The notes below the pieces were generated by a model. It had not been told where the DNA came from. It searched no databases and saw only the letters and a program-made list of their open reading frames with translations. The position numbers and the translations under genes were made by a program. This document shows, piece after piece, positions 9,227 to 18,494 of a stretch of DNA of 42,002 nt. Each line of letters starts with the position of its first letter. Position 1 is the stretch's first letter. The stretch is from Campylobacterales bacterium (lineage in GTDB: Bacteria; Campylobacterota; Campylobacteria; Campylobacterales; Sulfurimonadaceae). The stretch is taken from contig JAPLGP010000020.1 of assembly GCA_026390075.1 (NCBI GenBank), positions 1 to 42,002 of the forward strand. The letters are read 5' to 3'.

Positions 9227-10927
9227 TTACAAAAGCCTCATAATTTCATCAAATACTTCATCTTTATTTACAGAAACACTCTCTTTTGTTTTTCTATCAA
9301 ATATCTGCACTAAGCCATTTTCTAGCTCTTTGCCAATAACAATAGTGTAAGGAAAACCAATAAGTTCAGCGTCTTTCATTTTAAAACCAAATCTCTCTTT
9401 TCTATCATCAATCATAACTTCCACATGCCGTGCTTGAAGTTTTTCATAAAGTTCTTCGCCTAATGAAACCTGAGCTGTTTCTTTGATATTTGAAATCATA
9501 ATATTGACCATATAAGGCGCTGTTTCTTTTGTCCAGATACAACCATCTTCATCATGGTGCTGTTCTATAACTGCAGCAACAAGACGGCTCACACCCATTC
9601 CATAAGTTCCCATTACAAAAGGTTGCGCTTTTCCATTTTCATCTAAAAATTCTGCTTTGAGTGTGCTCGAGTAAGTTGTTCCAAGTTTGAAAATATGCCC
9701 AACTTCAATGCCTTTCGTAAAAGAGAGTTTTCCACTGCAATAGGGACAACTATCTCCTTCATTTACGGCTGCAATATCTGCAAAATAGGCTTGACCTAAA
9801 ACCGACATATCTACATTTACAAAGTGATAATCCTCTTCGTTTGCTCCACAAATCATGTTTTTTGCATCTTTTAAATCAATATCTATAACATGTTTCGCTT
9901 TGTCTTGCTCTAATGGCCCGATAAATCCAGCAATGAGACCTAATTCACAGAGTTCTTCTTCACTCACATCTACAATATCTAAAGCACCTGTAGCATTTTG
10001 CGCTTTAACTTCTTGAAGCGTGTCGCATCCTCTTATAAAGAAAAGTACTATTTCGCTATCCTCTTCATAAACAGCTCTTTTTGCAACGCACTTCATCGTG
10101 TAATAACCATCAACTTTAAAAAAGTTTTCTAAATCTTCTATGGTTTTTATATCTGGTGTTTTAAACTTATTAAACTCAGCTACTGGAGCTTCTGGAATGC
10201 TTACTCTGCCAGAGCGTTTTGCCGCTTCAACATTTGCACCATATTCGCATTTACTACAAACAGCGATAGTATCTTCGCCACTTCCGGCCAAAACCATAAG
10301 CTCTTTTGAACCACTTCCGCCGATTGCACCGCTATCTGCTTCAACAATTCTAAAATCAAGTCCAAGTCTAGTTAAAATCTTTTTATATGCTGTTTCCATA
10401 GCATCAAATTCTCTATCCATATCAGCGATGGATGCATGAAAACTATAGCCATCTTTCATGATAAATTCACGACCACGCATAAGCCCGAATCTAGGTCTTG
10501 CCTCATCACGAAACTTTGTTTTTATCTGATAAAGGTTGATTGGAAGTTGTTTGTAACTTGTAATGCGGTTACGAACCATATCCACCATCATCTCTTCATG
10601 TGTTGGCCCTAAAACAAAAAGGTTCTCTTTTCTATCACGAAATCTTAAAAGCTCTTTTCCGAACTTCTCGATGCGTCCACTCTCTTGCCAAAGTGCGGCT
10701 GGAGTTACAAAGCTCAGCTCCACTTCCTCCGCACCAGCTTTTGCCATCTCTTCATTGATAATATTTTCAATTTTTTTAATAACTCTTTTTGCTAATGGCA
10801 TATAGCTGTAAAGTCCACTCGCCACTTGAGAGATAAAACCCGCACGGGAAAGATAAATATGACTTGCTAATGAAGCATCTGAAGGTGCTTCTTTTGTTGT
10901 TGGTATAAATGCTCTACTTCTTCTCAC
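9227..10927 (-). CDS. proS: Prolyl-tRNA synthetase
   Basis: This 566-residue protein is the bacterial-type ProRS that charges tRNA-Pro. Class II motifs are clear: [12 protein letters not shown] near residue 40, [21 protein letters not shown] (motif 2; residues within it are conserved), and [19 protein letters not shown] (motif 3). Between motifs 2 and 3 lies the editing insertion of about 180 residues that clears mischarged alanine. The start ATG overlaps the hemA stop as ATGA. One GGCATGTGG word lies at 9421-9429. Confidence 0.97.
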   Translation of the reverse strand: MRRSRAFIPTTKEAPSDASLASHIYLSRAGFISQVASGLYSYMPLAKRVIKKIENIINEEMAKAGAEEVELSFVTPAALWQESGRIEKFGKELLRFRDRKENLFVLGPTHEEMMVDMVRNRITSYKQLPINLYQIKTKFRDEARPRFGLMRGREFIMKDGYSFHASIADMDREFDAMETAYKKILTRLGLDFRIVEADSGAIGGSGSKELMVLAGSGEDTIAVCSKCEYGANVEAAKRSGRVSIPEAPVAEFNKFKTPDIKTIEDLENFFKVDGYYTMKCVAKRAVYEEDSEIVLFFIRGCDTLQEVKAQNATGALDIVDVSEEELCELGLIAGFIGPLEQDKAKHVIDIDLKDAKNMICGANEEDYHFVNVDMSVLGQAYFADIAAVNEGDSCPYCSGKLSFTKGIEVGHIFKLGTTYSSTLKAEFLDENGKAQPFVMGTYGMGVSRLVAAVIEQHHDEDGCIWTKETAPYMVNIMISNIKETAQVSLGEELYEKLQARHVEVMIDDRKERFGFKMKDAELIGFPYTIVIGKELENGLVQIFDRKTKESVSVNKDEVFDEIMRLL

Positions 10928-12219
10928 TTTTGTCCTTTTAACATATGTTCACACTTGTATTCATCTAAAACACTTTTATTATTATCTTTTTGAACTAAAA
11001 ACTGCAAAGCTCCAGTTATCATGTCTGATTTTGACTCCGAGGAGACACTTCGCATTTTATAAGTCATATCATGTAAAAATCTTTTTAACACTTGCTCACA
11101 CATTTTATGAACCTGAACCTCATACTCTTTTGGAATATACCCATTTTTTATCACTCTTTTACTCTCAGCTTCTGCTGCAAGTGAAGCTTTTTGATAGATT
11201 TCTTTTATCATCGGTTCGACATCAAGCGTGTTAAGCCACTCAAAAAACTCAACAACAGCACGACCAATAATCCCATGTGCTGCTCTTGCACTCTCTTCAC
11301 GAATACCAATATTTTCACTTACTATCGTTTTTAAATCATCAATCGCATAAAGATTTATTTTCTCACCATGCAAACATTGAATATCTCTGGGAAGTGCCAT
11401 ATCAAACCAATATCGCTCAAAATCACAAGGTTTTATAATCTCATCTGTAATGATAGGCTTAGGGGAGGAAGTGGCTGTAAAAAGAATTTCAAACTCATTT
11501 ATGGCATGTGGAAGTTGTTCAAAATCCAATACTTTTGCACCACAACTCTCTGCAAGAGCAAAAGCTTTTTCCTTGGTTCTGTTCATTATATAAACATCAG
11601 CGCCGTTTGATATCAGGTGTTTTGCAGTTATTTCCGACATATCCCCAACACCGATTACTAAAGCTTTTTTACCACTTAAATCATGCACAAGTGATTTGAG
11701 ATTTGAAACAGCAACACTTGCTATGGAAACTGGTTTGGAAGAGATATCTGTTGCATTTCTTACTTTTGCAGCACATTTAAAAGCATTATGCATTGCACGG
11801 GCGAGTTTTTGACCGCTAAATCCACTATCATATGAAAAGCGAAACGCATCTTTTAACTGACCCGCGATTTGAGTTTCACCAATAACCATCGAATCAAGGG
11901 AAGCGGCAACGCTGAAGAGATGGTGAATTGCACTGCTATCATCATAAATATCAGCTCTTCCTTCAAGTTCATCTATACTGATTCCAGCTCTTTGGCTAAG
12001 CATTTCAAAAATATGCTGCGTTGCCTTTGCTATGTCACTACAACTGCAAAAAACTTCCATTCTGTTGCATGTGGAAATAAGAATCGATTCGTTTATATCT
12101 TCACTACTATTGAGTTTAGTTAGGCACCCTTTTAGATGTGCATCATCTGGATACGATAATTTCTCTCGTATCTCAAGTGTAGAATTTTTGTGTGAAAAAC
12201 TTATATTTAAGTAATGCAT
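10924..12219 (-). CDS. hemA: Glutamyl-tRNA reductase
   Basis: This 431-residue enzyme reduces glutamyl-tRNA to glutamate-1-semialdehyde, the first committed step of the C5 route to haem. The catalytic Cys lies in [11 protein letters not shown] (about residue 50). The substrate loop [15 protein letters not shown] and the NADPH-binding region [17 protein letters not shown] follow. The C-terminal dimerisation helix is present. It abuts the polyprenyl synthase gene upstream and overlaps proS downstream. A GGCATGTGG word lies at 11503-11511 and a one-mismatch copy at 12066-12074. Confidence 0.97.
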   Translation of the reverse strand: MHYLNISFSHKNSTLEIREKLSYPDDAHLKGCLTKLNSSEDINESILISTCNRMEVFCSCSDIAKATQHIFEMLSQRAGISIDELEGRADIYDDSSAIHHLFSVAASLDSMVIGETQIAGQLKDAFRFSYDSGFSGQKLARAMHNAFKCAAKVRNATDISSKPVSIASVAVSNLKSLVHDLSGKKALVIGVGDMSEITAKHLISNGADVYIMNRTKEKAFALAESCGAKVLDFEQLPHAINEFEILFTATSSPKPIITDEIIKPCDFERYWFDMALPRDIQCLHGEKINLYAIDDLKTIVSENIGIREESARAAHGIIGRAVVEFFEWLNTLDVEPMIKEIYQKASLAAEAESKRVIKNGYIPKEYEVQVHKMCEQVLKRFLHDMTYKMRSVSSESKSDMITGALQFLVQKDNNKSVLDEYKCEHMLKGQK

Positions 12220-13106
12220 TAATAACTTCTTTGTATCATAGTTTGTAAAATTTGTACTAACTCTTCATCATCTTTCATCACTTGCATCGCCTCATTTGAA
12301 AGCTCTTTCGCAAGAGTAAATGATTTTTCTATACATGCAAATTCACCCATTTTTTGTTTTATCCACATGCCATCACTTTGACTAAGTGGCTTGGCATGTG
12401 CATTTTCCAATCTTTGCTTATCTTCAGAATTTAGAGCCTCATAAAGATAAATGTAAGGGAGTGTGCATTTTCCTTCTACAAAATCATTCATAGCAGGTTT
12501 TCCAAGAGTTTTTTCATCTGAAGTTATGTCTAAAATATCATCAATTATCTGGAATGATAATCCAAGGTTTCGTCCATAAACTCCATGTTTTTCTGCATCT
12601 TTACCACAAAGTAAAGCTGCACCAACCGCAGCAGACTCAATAAGCGTTGCAGTTTTGAGATAAAGCATATCAAGATACTTAGCTTCATCACTGTTAAACT
12701 CTTGTGCCATTTTTACATCTTGCATTTCGCCTTTACTAAGTGTCGTAACTGAAGAAGCAACAACTTTTGCAATCTCTTTATCAAACTCTACAAGAGAACT
12801 AAAAGCTTTTGAGTAAAGAATATCTCCAAGCATAACAGCTGTTTTACTTCCATCTGTCGCATTGACTGAGGCTACTCCGCGTCTAAGAGTTGATTCGTCA
12901 ATAACATCATCATGAAGTAAACTCGCAGCGTGAATAAGTTCGACAATCGCTCCAAGAAGAGGTGCTTGTTCATGGTTTGTTGCTATTTTTAAAATCAGTT
13001 TTGCACGGAGTCTTTTACCACCGCTGAGCGTACCAAAAAGACGAGTAACTTCATCGTAGTCAATCTCTTTTATCAATCTCTCTATTTCATGCTCAACTCT
13101 TTGCAT
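12219..13106 (-). CDS. ispB: All-trans polyprenyl diphosphate synthase
   Basis: This 295-residue protein is a head-to-tail prenyltransferase. Both aspartate-rich motifs are present: LLHDDVIDESTLRRG (about residue 66) and QIIDDILDITSDE (about residue 188). They bind Mg-diphosphate of the allylic and isopentenyl substrates. The position next to hemA matches the octaprenyl synthase HP0240 of H. pylori, so it probably makes the long side chain of menaquinone. Chain length cannot be read from sequence here, and a shorter-chain synthase is possible. A GGCATGTGG word (12363-12371) and a variant (12393-12401) lie near its 3' end. Confidence 0.92.
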   Translation of the reverse strand: MQRVEHEIERLIKEIDYDEVTRLFGTLSGGKRLRAKLILKIATNHEQAPLLGAIVELIHAASLLHDDVIDESTLRRGVASVNATDGSKTAVMLGDILYSKAFSSLVEFDKEIAKVVASSVTTLSKGEMQDVKMAQEFNSDEAKYLDMLYLKTATLIESAAVGAALLCGKDAEKHGVYGRNLGLSFQIIDDILDITSDEKTLGKPAMNDFVEGKCTLPYIYLYEALNSEDKQRLENAHAKPLSQSDGMWIKQKMGEFACIEKSFTLAKELSNEAMQVMKDDEELVQILQTMIQRSY

Positions 13107-13120
13107 TCATCCCTCTTCCA

Positions 13121-13531
13121 CTATTTTTCTAAATATTTTAATTTAATTTCTTCACTTTTGTCAGCCAAATATATCTCAAAAAGAGCTGTATGGGTTACAT
13201 AATCAAACTCTTTAAATTGTACCAACAAGTACGAAGAGTCATAAGTACTCTCTCTTGGTTTTAGCTCAACTCTAAAGCTTCTATTTTTATTTGTCAAATA
13301 CAGTACATTTTGTGCAACAATTTTATCATAAGAACGAAAGAGAACTAGCCCACCGTTGTGATAAAGTGTCCATCTAAATTTAAAAATTTTTTCAATCGAG
13401 CCATATTTTACAAGAATTTTCTTTTGCTCATCCTTTTTTAGAGAAATTTTTTGTACATCTCTAAATTCATCTGCAAAAGTAGCACTCAAACTGACTGCTA
13501 AAATCAAAATAACTTGTAAAAATAACTTCAA
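13121..13531 (-). CDS. Conserved secreted protein, HP0241-like
   Basis: This 136-residue protein has an N-terminal signal peptide (MKLFLQVILILAVSLSATFA, cut probable after it), so it is likely periplasmic. The mature part is rich in Lys, Phe and Tyr and in predicted beta strands, with no motif I recognise. Its place between the polyprenyl synthase and the DUF2018 gene matches HP0241 in H. pylori as I recall it. That positional match is the only basis for the name. It lies 14 bases upstream of the synthase gene and is probably co-transcribed with it. Confidence 0.75.
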   Translation of the reverse strand: MKLFLQVILILAVSLSATFADEFRDVQKISLKKDEQKKILVKYGSIEKIFKFRWTLYHNGGLVLFRSYDKIVAQNVLYLTNKNRSFRVELKPRESTYDSSYLLVQFKEFDYVTHTALFEIYLADKSEEIKLKYLEK

Positions 13532-13539
13532 AATATCAA

Positions 13540-13821
13540 CTATTCACTTTGAGAAAGAACAGCACCCATAAGTTCAACATATAAACTTTTAGCTTTTGTA
13601 TCCACATCACTCTGATTTGAAATTGTAAATTTCCTTACTTCTTTATCAATATCATCTCCCACATGCCCAGCCAACATCAACTCCATCGCCGCAACTTTAT
13701 CTATAAAAATTTCTAGCTCTTGTCTTACTATGTCGTTGTTAGCATTAAACACAACATCCATAAACTTACTCTTTGGTGAACCCATAAATATATCATCTTC
13801 GTCTTCAAATATTCCGTACAT
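13540..13821 (-). CDS. DUF2018 protein, HP0242-like
   Basis: This 93-residue acidic protein opens MYGIFEDEDDIFMGSPKSKF and is otherwise mostly helical, which fits DUF2018, a family I know only from Campylobacterota. Its H. pylori member HP0242 forms an intertwined helical homodimer of unknown function. It heads the minus-strand run leading into the haem and prenyl genes, and the promoter should lie between here and psiE. One GGCATGTGG word (13659-13667) lies in the coding region. The family assignment is from memory of size, opening motif and synteny. Confidence 0.75.
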   Translation of the reverse strand: MYGIFEDEDDIFMGSPKSKFMDVVFNANNDIVRQELEIFIDKVAAMELMLAGHVGDDIDKEVRKFTISNQSDVDTKAKSLYVELMGAVLSQSE

Positions 13822-13974
13822 TATTGTTCCTAATTTTATTTTTTGAGATTATAGCATCACTACAACTATGTGGACTTGAAATAGTACATTGACTTGTTTA
13901 TTTGAAATAGAATGAATGATTTTTGTAACAATAATATTAGGTTAGAAATTTTCTATTTTTGAAGTAAATATTAC

Positions 13975-13980
13975 TATAAT
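13975..13980 (+). promoter_or_regulatory. -10 element for psiE
   Basis: A perfect TATAAT lies 30 bases before the psiE ATG in a very AT-rich gap. No good -35 is visible at 17 bp, which is common for sigma-70 promoters in this phylum. Confidence 0.5.
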
Positions 13981-14009
13981 GGTAAAAATTTCTATACAAA
14001 GAGTATACA

Positions 14010-14477
14010 ATGAATGACGCAACCAAACCTACATCAAAAGTGACCACTACTTGGGAATCTAAAATCGAAGAGATTATGCAAGGGGGTATTCAAATTCTCC
14101 GCCTCTTTTTTATTGCAATAATGATTGTCTATCTTTTTTCCTGTCTCATCGGTCTCTCAACCAAACTCATCGACCTTACTTTGCAATACGGAGCTCTCGA
14201 TTTTTCGAGTATGAAAAATATTTTAACCGATGCACTGTTTACACTGATTGTACTGGCAATCGTCCGAACACTTTTTATCCGAAATGGGTATTTATATGCA
14301 CTTACCTTGCTCGAAATTGGGTTCGTAGTTATCATCCGAAAACTTATTTTGCTAGAAGTAGATCCGAGTGAAACATGGCTTATTCTTATTTTAGGCGGTA
14401 TATCAGCACTCTTTTTTGCTTTAATTATGTTTGCCCATTTTTCTAAATTTCATAATAACTGTCAACGGCGGAGTTAA
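14010..14477 (+). CDS. psiE: PsiE-like membrane protein
   Basis: This 155-residue protein has four predicted membrane helices and the PsiE core FIRNGYLYALTLLEIGFVVIIRKL at about residues 89-112 (key residues RNG, E and RK). PsiE is induced by phosphate starvation in E. coli, but its biochemical role is unknown. The gene stands alone. Its stop is followed directly by a methyltransferase fragment, so its last codons (about NNCQRRS) may have been altered by the same deletion or insertion. No Pho box is evident. Confidence 0.8.
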   Translation: MNDATKPTSKVTTTWESKIEEIMQGGIQILRLFFIAIMIVYLFSCLIGLSTKLIDLTLQYGALDFSSMKNILTDALFTLIVLAIVRTLFIRNGYLYALTLLEIGFVVIIRKLILLEVDPSETWLILILGGISALFFALIMFAHFSKFHNNCQRRS

Positions 14478-14743
14478 ATTCGGCAGTTATCCATCCACAT
14501 CCAAACGCACATCGCAGGCTATCTGTTCGAGAATGTGCAAGAATACAATCTTTTCCTGATGACTTTATATTTAAAGGCAGTAATGGAGCTTGTTTTGCTC
14601 AAATAGGAAATGCTGTTCCACCCATAATGTCATTTTTTATTGCTAATCAATTGAGATTACTTGTTGGAAAAAAACCAAAATTATTTGATAAAGCTGATTG
14701 GAATCTGCCTTATACAAAAGACATTGTAGATAGGTTATTATAA
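14465..14743 (+). pseudogene. 3' remnant of a C5-cytosine DNA methyltransferase
   Basis: From about 14465 to the TAA at 14743 an open frame without a start codon reads AVIHPHPNAHRRLSVREC, then ARIQSFPDDF and AQIGNAVPP. These are the closing motifs of C5-cytosine methyltransferases (RxLTxREaARxQsFPdxF is motif IX-like and QxGNAVPP is motif X). The catalytic PCQ and ENV motifs and the AdoMet site are gone. The fragment overlaps the end of psiE in another frame, so a deletion seems to have fused the two. This is the relic of a lost restriction-modification system. Confidence 0.85.
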
Positions 14744-14770
14744 AAATCAAGGCAAACACACCACACTAGC

Positions 14771-14796
14771 TGGCATGTGGAAATTTCCACATGCCA
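14771..14796. terminator. Palindrome made of two inverted GGCATGTGG words
   Basis: GGCATGTGG at 14772-14780 and its complement at 14787-14795 are joined by AAATTT, giving a perfect 26-bp palindrome. It lies 10 bases past the rny stop on the minus strand and 28 bases past the methyltransferase remnant on the plus strand. It could therefore end transcripts from both sides. Confidence 0.7.
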
Positions 14797-14805
14797 AGGT
14801 TTTAA

Positions 14806-16374
14806 CTATTTAGCAAACACCACCGTTCTGCTTTCGCGGATGACATTCACTTTTATTTCCCCAGGATATTGAACTTTTTCTTCTATCTCTTTAGCTATTT
14901 CTTTCGCCATTAAAATAGCTTCATCATCATTTATTAAAGTAGCATTAACGATGACTCTCACTTCTCTTCCAGCATTAATAGCATATGCTTGTTTTACGCC
15001 AATCGCACGAGAAGCTATCTCTTCTATCTCAGTTACGCGCTTTAAAAAGCTCTCTAAAACTTCGCGTCTCGCCCCTGGTCTTGCCGCTGAGAGAGCGTCC
15101 GCTGCACAAACAGCTCCACACTCTACAGAATGTATCTCTTCTTGTCCATGATGTGCATAGATAGCATTTATGACAACGCTATGCTCATTATAACGGTTAC
15201 AAATCTCAGCACCTAAATCTACATGATTTCCATCTTGGTCATGCGTCAGAGCTTTTCCAATATCGTGCAGTAGCCCTGCTCTTTTTGCCAAAATCGGGTC
15301 TCCACCCATTTCAGCCGCCATGATACCAGCTAAATGTGCCACTTCAAGCGTGTGCGCTAAAGCATTTTGCCCATAACTCGCACGGTAACGCAAACGCCCT
15401 ATGAGTTTGACAAGTTCTGGATGCATTACGCCAATATTTAAATCGGCTATAAGTTCTTCACCTTCACTCAATATAGAAGCTTCAAACTCATCAGAAACTT
15501 TCTCAAAAATTTCTTCAATCCTCGCTGGTTGAATTCTTCCATCTTCTATGAGAAGTTGCAAAGTTTTCGTAGCTATAGCACGACGATAAAGATTAAAACT
15601 ACTCACTAAAATGGCATTTGGAGTATCATCGATGATAATATCCACGCCCATTATAGCTTCAAGAGTTTTTATATTTCTACCCTCTTTGCCAATAATACGA
15701 CCTTTTAACTCATCATTGTCTAAATGTACAATGTTCGTAAGTCTCTCAGAAGCAAACTCTCCCGCATAACGGCTTGTTGCCTGAGCCAAAATATAGTTTG
15801 CTCTTTTTTTTGCCTCTACTCTTGCTTCATTTTCACATTTTCTTACTATATGCGCTATATCAGCACGCGATTTTTCTTCTACTTTTTCCAGTAAAACCGC
15901 TTTAGCCTCATTTTGCGTCATTCCTGCACTATGCTCGATAGTATGAACTGCTTCATCTATCTTGCTTTCATATCTTTGCTTAAGCGAATTTAACGATTTT
16001 TCATTTCTCTCTAAATCAATTCTTTTTACTTTAAGAGTGCTATTCTCTTCATGAATTCTATTCTCTTCATTTTGTTTATATCTCTTAAAGATTTGCTCTT
16101 TTCGTAGGACATCATCTTCTCTTTGAGAGAGATCTGCTTTGGCTCTATCTTTAGCATTTTCATAATACTTAATAGCTTCAAGCTCCATCTCTTGAGATTT
16201 TAAATGAGACTTTTGTAAAAGTAATTCAGCTTCATTTTCAATTGCACCAGCTTTTGCTTTTGCTTTGTCCACATAAATATCAAAATTAGCACTCGTAATT
16301 TTTTTAGAGATGATAAATCCAATAAACCCACTCACTGTAGCTGTGAAGCCACCTAGTAGTATTTCGTTTAACAT
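14806..16374 (-). CDS. rny: Ribonuclease Y
   Basis: This 522-residue membrane-anchored endoribonuclease starts bulk mRNA decay. Its parts appear in order: an N-terminal membrane helix (GFTATVSGFIGFIISK), a long charged coiled coil (residues about 30-200), a KH domain with GRIIGKEGRNIKTLE (about 230), and an HD phosphohydrolase domain with GLLHDIGKAL (about 370) and later IYAHHGQEE. The length equals the family norm. It begins exactly after the stop of the upstream cyclo-ligase gene, so the two are co-transcribed. Confidence 0.96.
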   Translation of the reverse strand: MLNEILLGGFTATVSGFIGFIISKKITSANFDIYVDKAKAKAGAIENEAELLLQKSHLKSQEMELEAIKYYENAKDRAKADLSQREDDVLRKEQIFKRYKQNEENRIHEENSTLKVKRIDLERNEKSLNSLKQRYESKIDEAVHTIEHSAGMTQNEAKAVLLEKVEEKSRADIAHIVRKCENEARVEAKKRANYILAQATSRYAGEFASERLTNIVHLDNDELKGRIIGKEGRNIKTLEAIMGVDIIIDDTPNAILVSSFNLYRRAIATKTLQLLIEDGRIQPARIEEIFEKVSDEFEASILSEGEELIADLNIGVMHPELVKLIGRLRYRASYGQNALAHTLEVAHLAGIMAAEMGGDPILAKRAGLLHDIGKALTHDQDGNHVDLGAEICNRYNEHSVVINAIYAHHGQEEIHSVECGAVCAADALSAARPGARREVLESFLKRVTEIEEIASRAIGVKQAYAINAGREVRVIVNATLINDDEAILMAKEIAKEIEEKVQYPGEIKVNVIRESRTVVFAK

Positions 16375-16950
16375 CTATTTTTTCCTCTTTTTGACCCTAG
16401 CCATAGGCAACATTCTTGCTTTTGGTGTCAATAATAAATCGCATGCAATATCATGTGTATCACAAATAAATTTTTTCGTGTAACAAATTTCAGGTTGTAT
16501 AAAAATAATATAAGGTCTCTTTTTTAACTTTGCAAAGAAACGATCATACATCCCTTTTCCAAAACCAACTCTTTGTAAATTACCATCAACACCAACTGCA
16601 GGTACTATAGCTATATCAATTTTTTTTATATTTCTTATCGTGTTTCCCGCCTCAAAGATACCAAAACTATTTCGTTTCAGCGGTAACCTAAATGGTACCA
16701 TCTTAAAACTTTGGGCTTCCATAAATGGCACAAAAACAGTACACTTTTTTCGCATATGTTTAAGAGTTTGAATCACATTCGCTTCAAAAGGCAGAGGATA
16801 ATAAAAGAGTATATTTTTCTTTTTAGTAAACTTCAGCTCTTTTAGGAGCTTTGTATTTAAAAGATGATTTTTATATAATTTATTATGAGTTGTAGAGTTT
16901 TTTATCTTTTTTAGACATATTTGTCTAAATATTTGTTTTGTAAGAGGCAT
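16375..16950 (-). CDS. 5-formyltetrahydrofolate cyclo-ligase
   Basis: This 191-residue protein matches the MTHFS/YgfA family, which uses ATP to convert 5-formyl-THF to 5,10-methenyl-THF. The C-terminal signature PAVGVDGNLQRVGFGKGMYD contains the substrate and phosphate-binding residues, and the N-terminal part has the expected YYPLPFEANV strand. Lys and Arg are unusually frequent, including a C-terminal run RVKKRKK. It precedes rny with no gap and is divergent from the TlpA-like gene. Confidence 0.88.
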   Translation of the reverse strand: MPLTKQIFRQICLKKIKNSTTHNKLYKNHLLNTKLLKELKFTKKKNILFYYPLPFEANVIQTLKHMRKKCTVFVPFMEAQSFKMVPFRLPLKRNSFGIFEAGNTIRNIKKIDIAIVPAVGVDGNLQRVGFGKGMYDRFFAKLKKRPYIIFIQPEICYTKKFICDTHDIACDLLLTPKARMLPMARVKKRKK

Positions 16951-17017
16951 ATAAAATCTTTATGGCTATAATTTGAACCTAATTTTACTAGAAAAATAAA
17001 AAAAGAGGTATCTTCAA

Positions 17018-17605
17018 ATGATAAAAACATCAATTTTAACCGCAATCTTTACATTTGCCATTCTATTTAGTGGATGTAGTGATAACAATAAGAAGAAAGA
17101 GTCTAATACCACTAAACAGACAACTGAAGCTGTAAATTCTATGATTAGTACACCAGAATATGTACTTAAAACTCTAAAAAATGAGCAACTCACTGTAAAA
17201 GAAACACCGAATGGTTTTGTTTTAGATAGCGCAAAAGACAAAATTGTTATATTTGATATCTTTGCTACATGGTGTCCACCTTGTCAAGGCTCAGCTTCAC
17301 ATCTAAGTTCACTTCAAAAGAAATTTAAAGATGACCTTATAATTATAGGTGTAACGATAGAAGAAAATATCTCAAATGAAAAACTTCAAGAGTTTAGCAC
17401 TGCATATAAAGCTAATTACACTTTAGTAAATTCTGATCAAAATCGTCGTTTAGTTAATGCCATAGCTGCTTCGTTGAAAGTAGGAGAAAAATTTCCTATT
17501 CCTTTGATGGCGATGTATAAAGATGGTCAATTGGTAAAACATTATTTAGGTGCTGTCCAAGAAGAGTTTATTGAGAGTGATATCAAAAAAGCTTTAGGAA
17601 AGTAG
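17018..17605 (+). CDS. TlpA-like thioredoxin lipoprotein
   Basis: This 195-residue protein has a lipoprotein signal peptide ending in a lipobox (LFSGC, Cys about 20) and a Lys/Asn-rich linker. It also has a thioredoxin fold with active site WCPPC (about residue 87) and the cis-proline loop FPIPLMAMY. TlpA/ResA proteins in the periplasm reduce disulfides, often in apocytochrome c maturation. The ribosome-binding site AGAGG precedes the ATG. ftsY starts 10 bases after its stop. The particular substrate is unknown. Confidence 0.88.
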   Translation: MIKTSILTAIFTFAILFSGCSDNNKKKESNTTKQTTEAVNSMISTPEYVLKTLKNEQLTVKETPNGFVLDSAKDKIVIFDIFATWCPPCQGSASHLSSLQKKFKDDLIIIGVTIEENISNEKLQEFSTAYKANYTLVNSDQNRRLVNAIAASLKVGEKFPIPLMAMYKDGQLVKHYLGAVQEEFIESDIKKALGK

Positions 17606-17615
17606 GCACTTCTTT

Positions 17616-18494
17616 ATGTTTGGATTTATTAAAAAATCTCTTGCAAGAACTGTTGATGCCATAAAAACAGTTGCACCTAAAAAGAAAATATCTTTTACTA
17701 AAGAAGAACTAGAAGATATTTTACTCGAAGCGGATGTTGAATACGCTTTAGTAGAAATAATCATAAATGAAATCTATCAAAACAAAATTACTCGTGAAAT
17801 ACTACGCTCAAAACTTTTAGCAACACTCGCACATACATCATACAAAGAACCAGAGTTTACTGCTCCTTTTGTAGAACTTATCGTTGGGGTAAATGGAGCT
17901 GGAAAAACTACAACTATCTCAAAGTTAGCCGCAAAGTACAAAAATGAAGGTAAAAAAGTAATGCTTGGTGCTGGAGATACATTTCGTGCAGCAGCCATAG
18001 AACAGCTTACTCTTTGGGCAAACAAGTTAGATATTCCTATCGTATCTTCAAAACAAGGTCATGATAGTTCTGCGGTTGCGTATGACACCATCGATTCTGC
18101 AAAATCTAAAGGTTTTGACAATGTTATCATTGACACAGCAGGACGACTTCATACACAAACAAATCTAGCAAATGAACTTAAAAAGATAAAACGCATTTGT
18201 GAAAAAGCACACGATGGAGCACCACACAGAACGCTTCTCATCCTAGATGGAACACAAGGAAATTCCGCGATAGCCCAAGCAAAAGCTTTTAATGAGATGA
18301 TAGGCATAGATGGCATCATCATCACAAAACTTGACGGTACTGCAAAAGGTGGTAGTATTTTCAGCATCGCTTACGCTCTTGAACTTCCTATACTTTTTGT
18401 AGGAACAGGCGAACAACCAGAAAATCTCACTCCATTTGACAAATATGAGTTTGTAGATGGTTTACTTGATGCTATTTTTGTAGAAGAAGTATGA
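17616..18494 (+). CDS. ftsY: Signal recognition particle receptor FtsY
   Basis: This 292-residue SRP GTPase docks ribosome-SRP complexes at the inner membrane. The NG domain is complete: P-loop [15 protein letters not shown] (about residue 92), [23 protein letters not shown], and [17 protein letters not shown]. It has only a short N-terminal region (about 25 residues) in place of the long acidic A domain of E. coli, which is normal for this phylum. The last codons overlap the next gene's ATG as ATGA. Confidence 0.97.
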   Translation: MFGFIKKSLARTVDAIKTVAPKKKISFTKEELEDILLEADVEYALVEIIINEIYQNKITREILRSKLLATLAHTSYKEPEFTAPFVELIVGVNGAGKTTTISKLAAKYKNEGKKVMLGAGDTFRAAAIEQLTLWANKLDIPIVSSKQGHDSSAVAYDTIDSAKSKGFDNVIIDTAGRLHTQTNLANELKKIKRICEKAHDGAPHRTLLILDGTQGNSAIAQAKAFNEMIGIDGIIITKLDGTAKGGSIFSIAYALELPILFVGTGEQPENLTPFDKYEFVDGLLDAIFVEEV

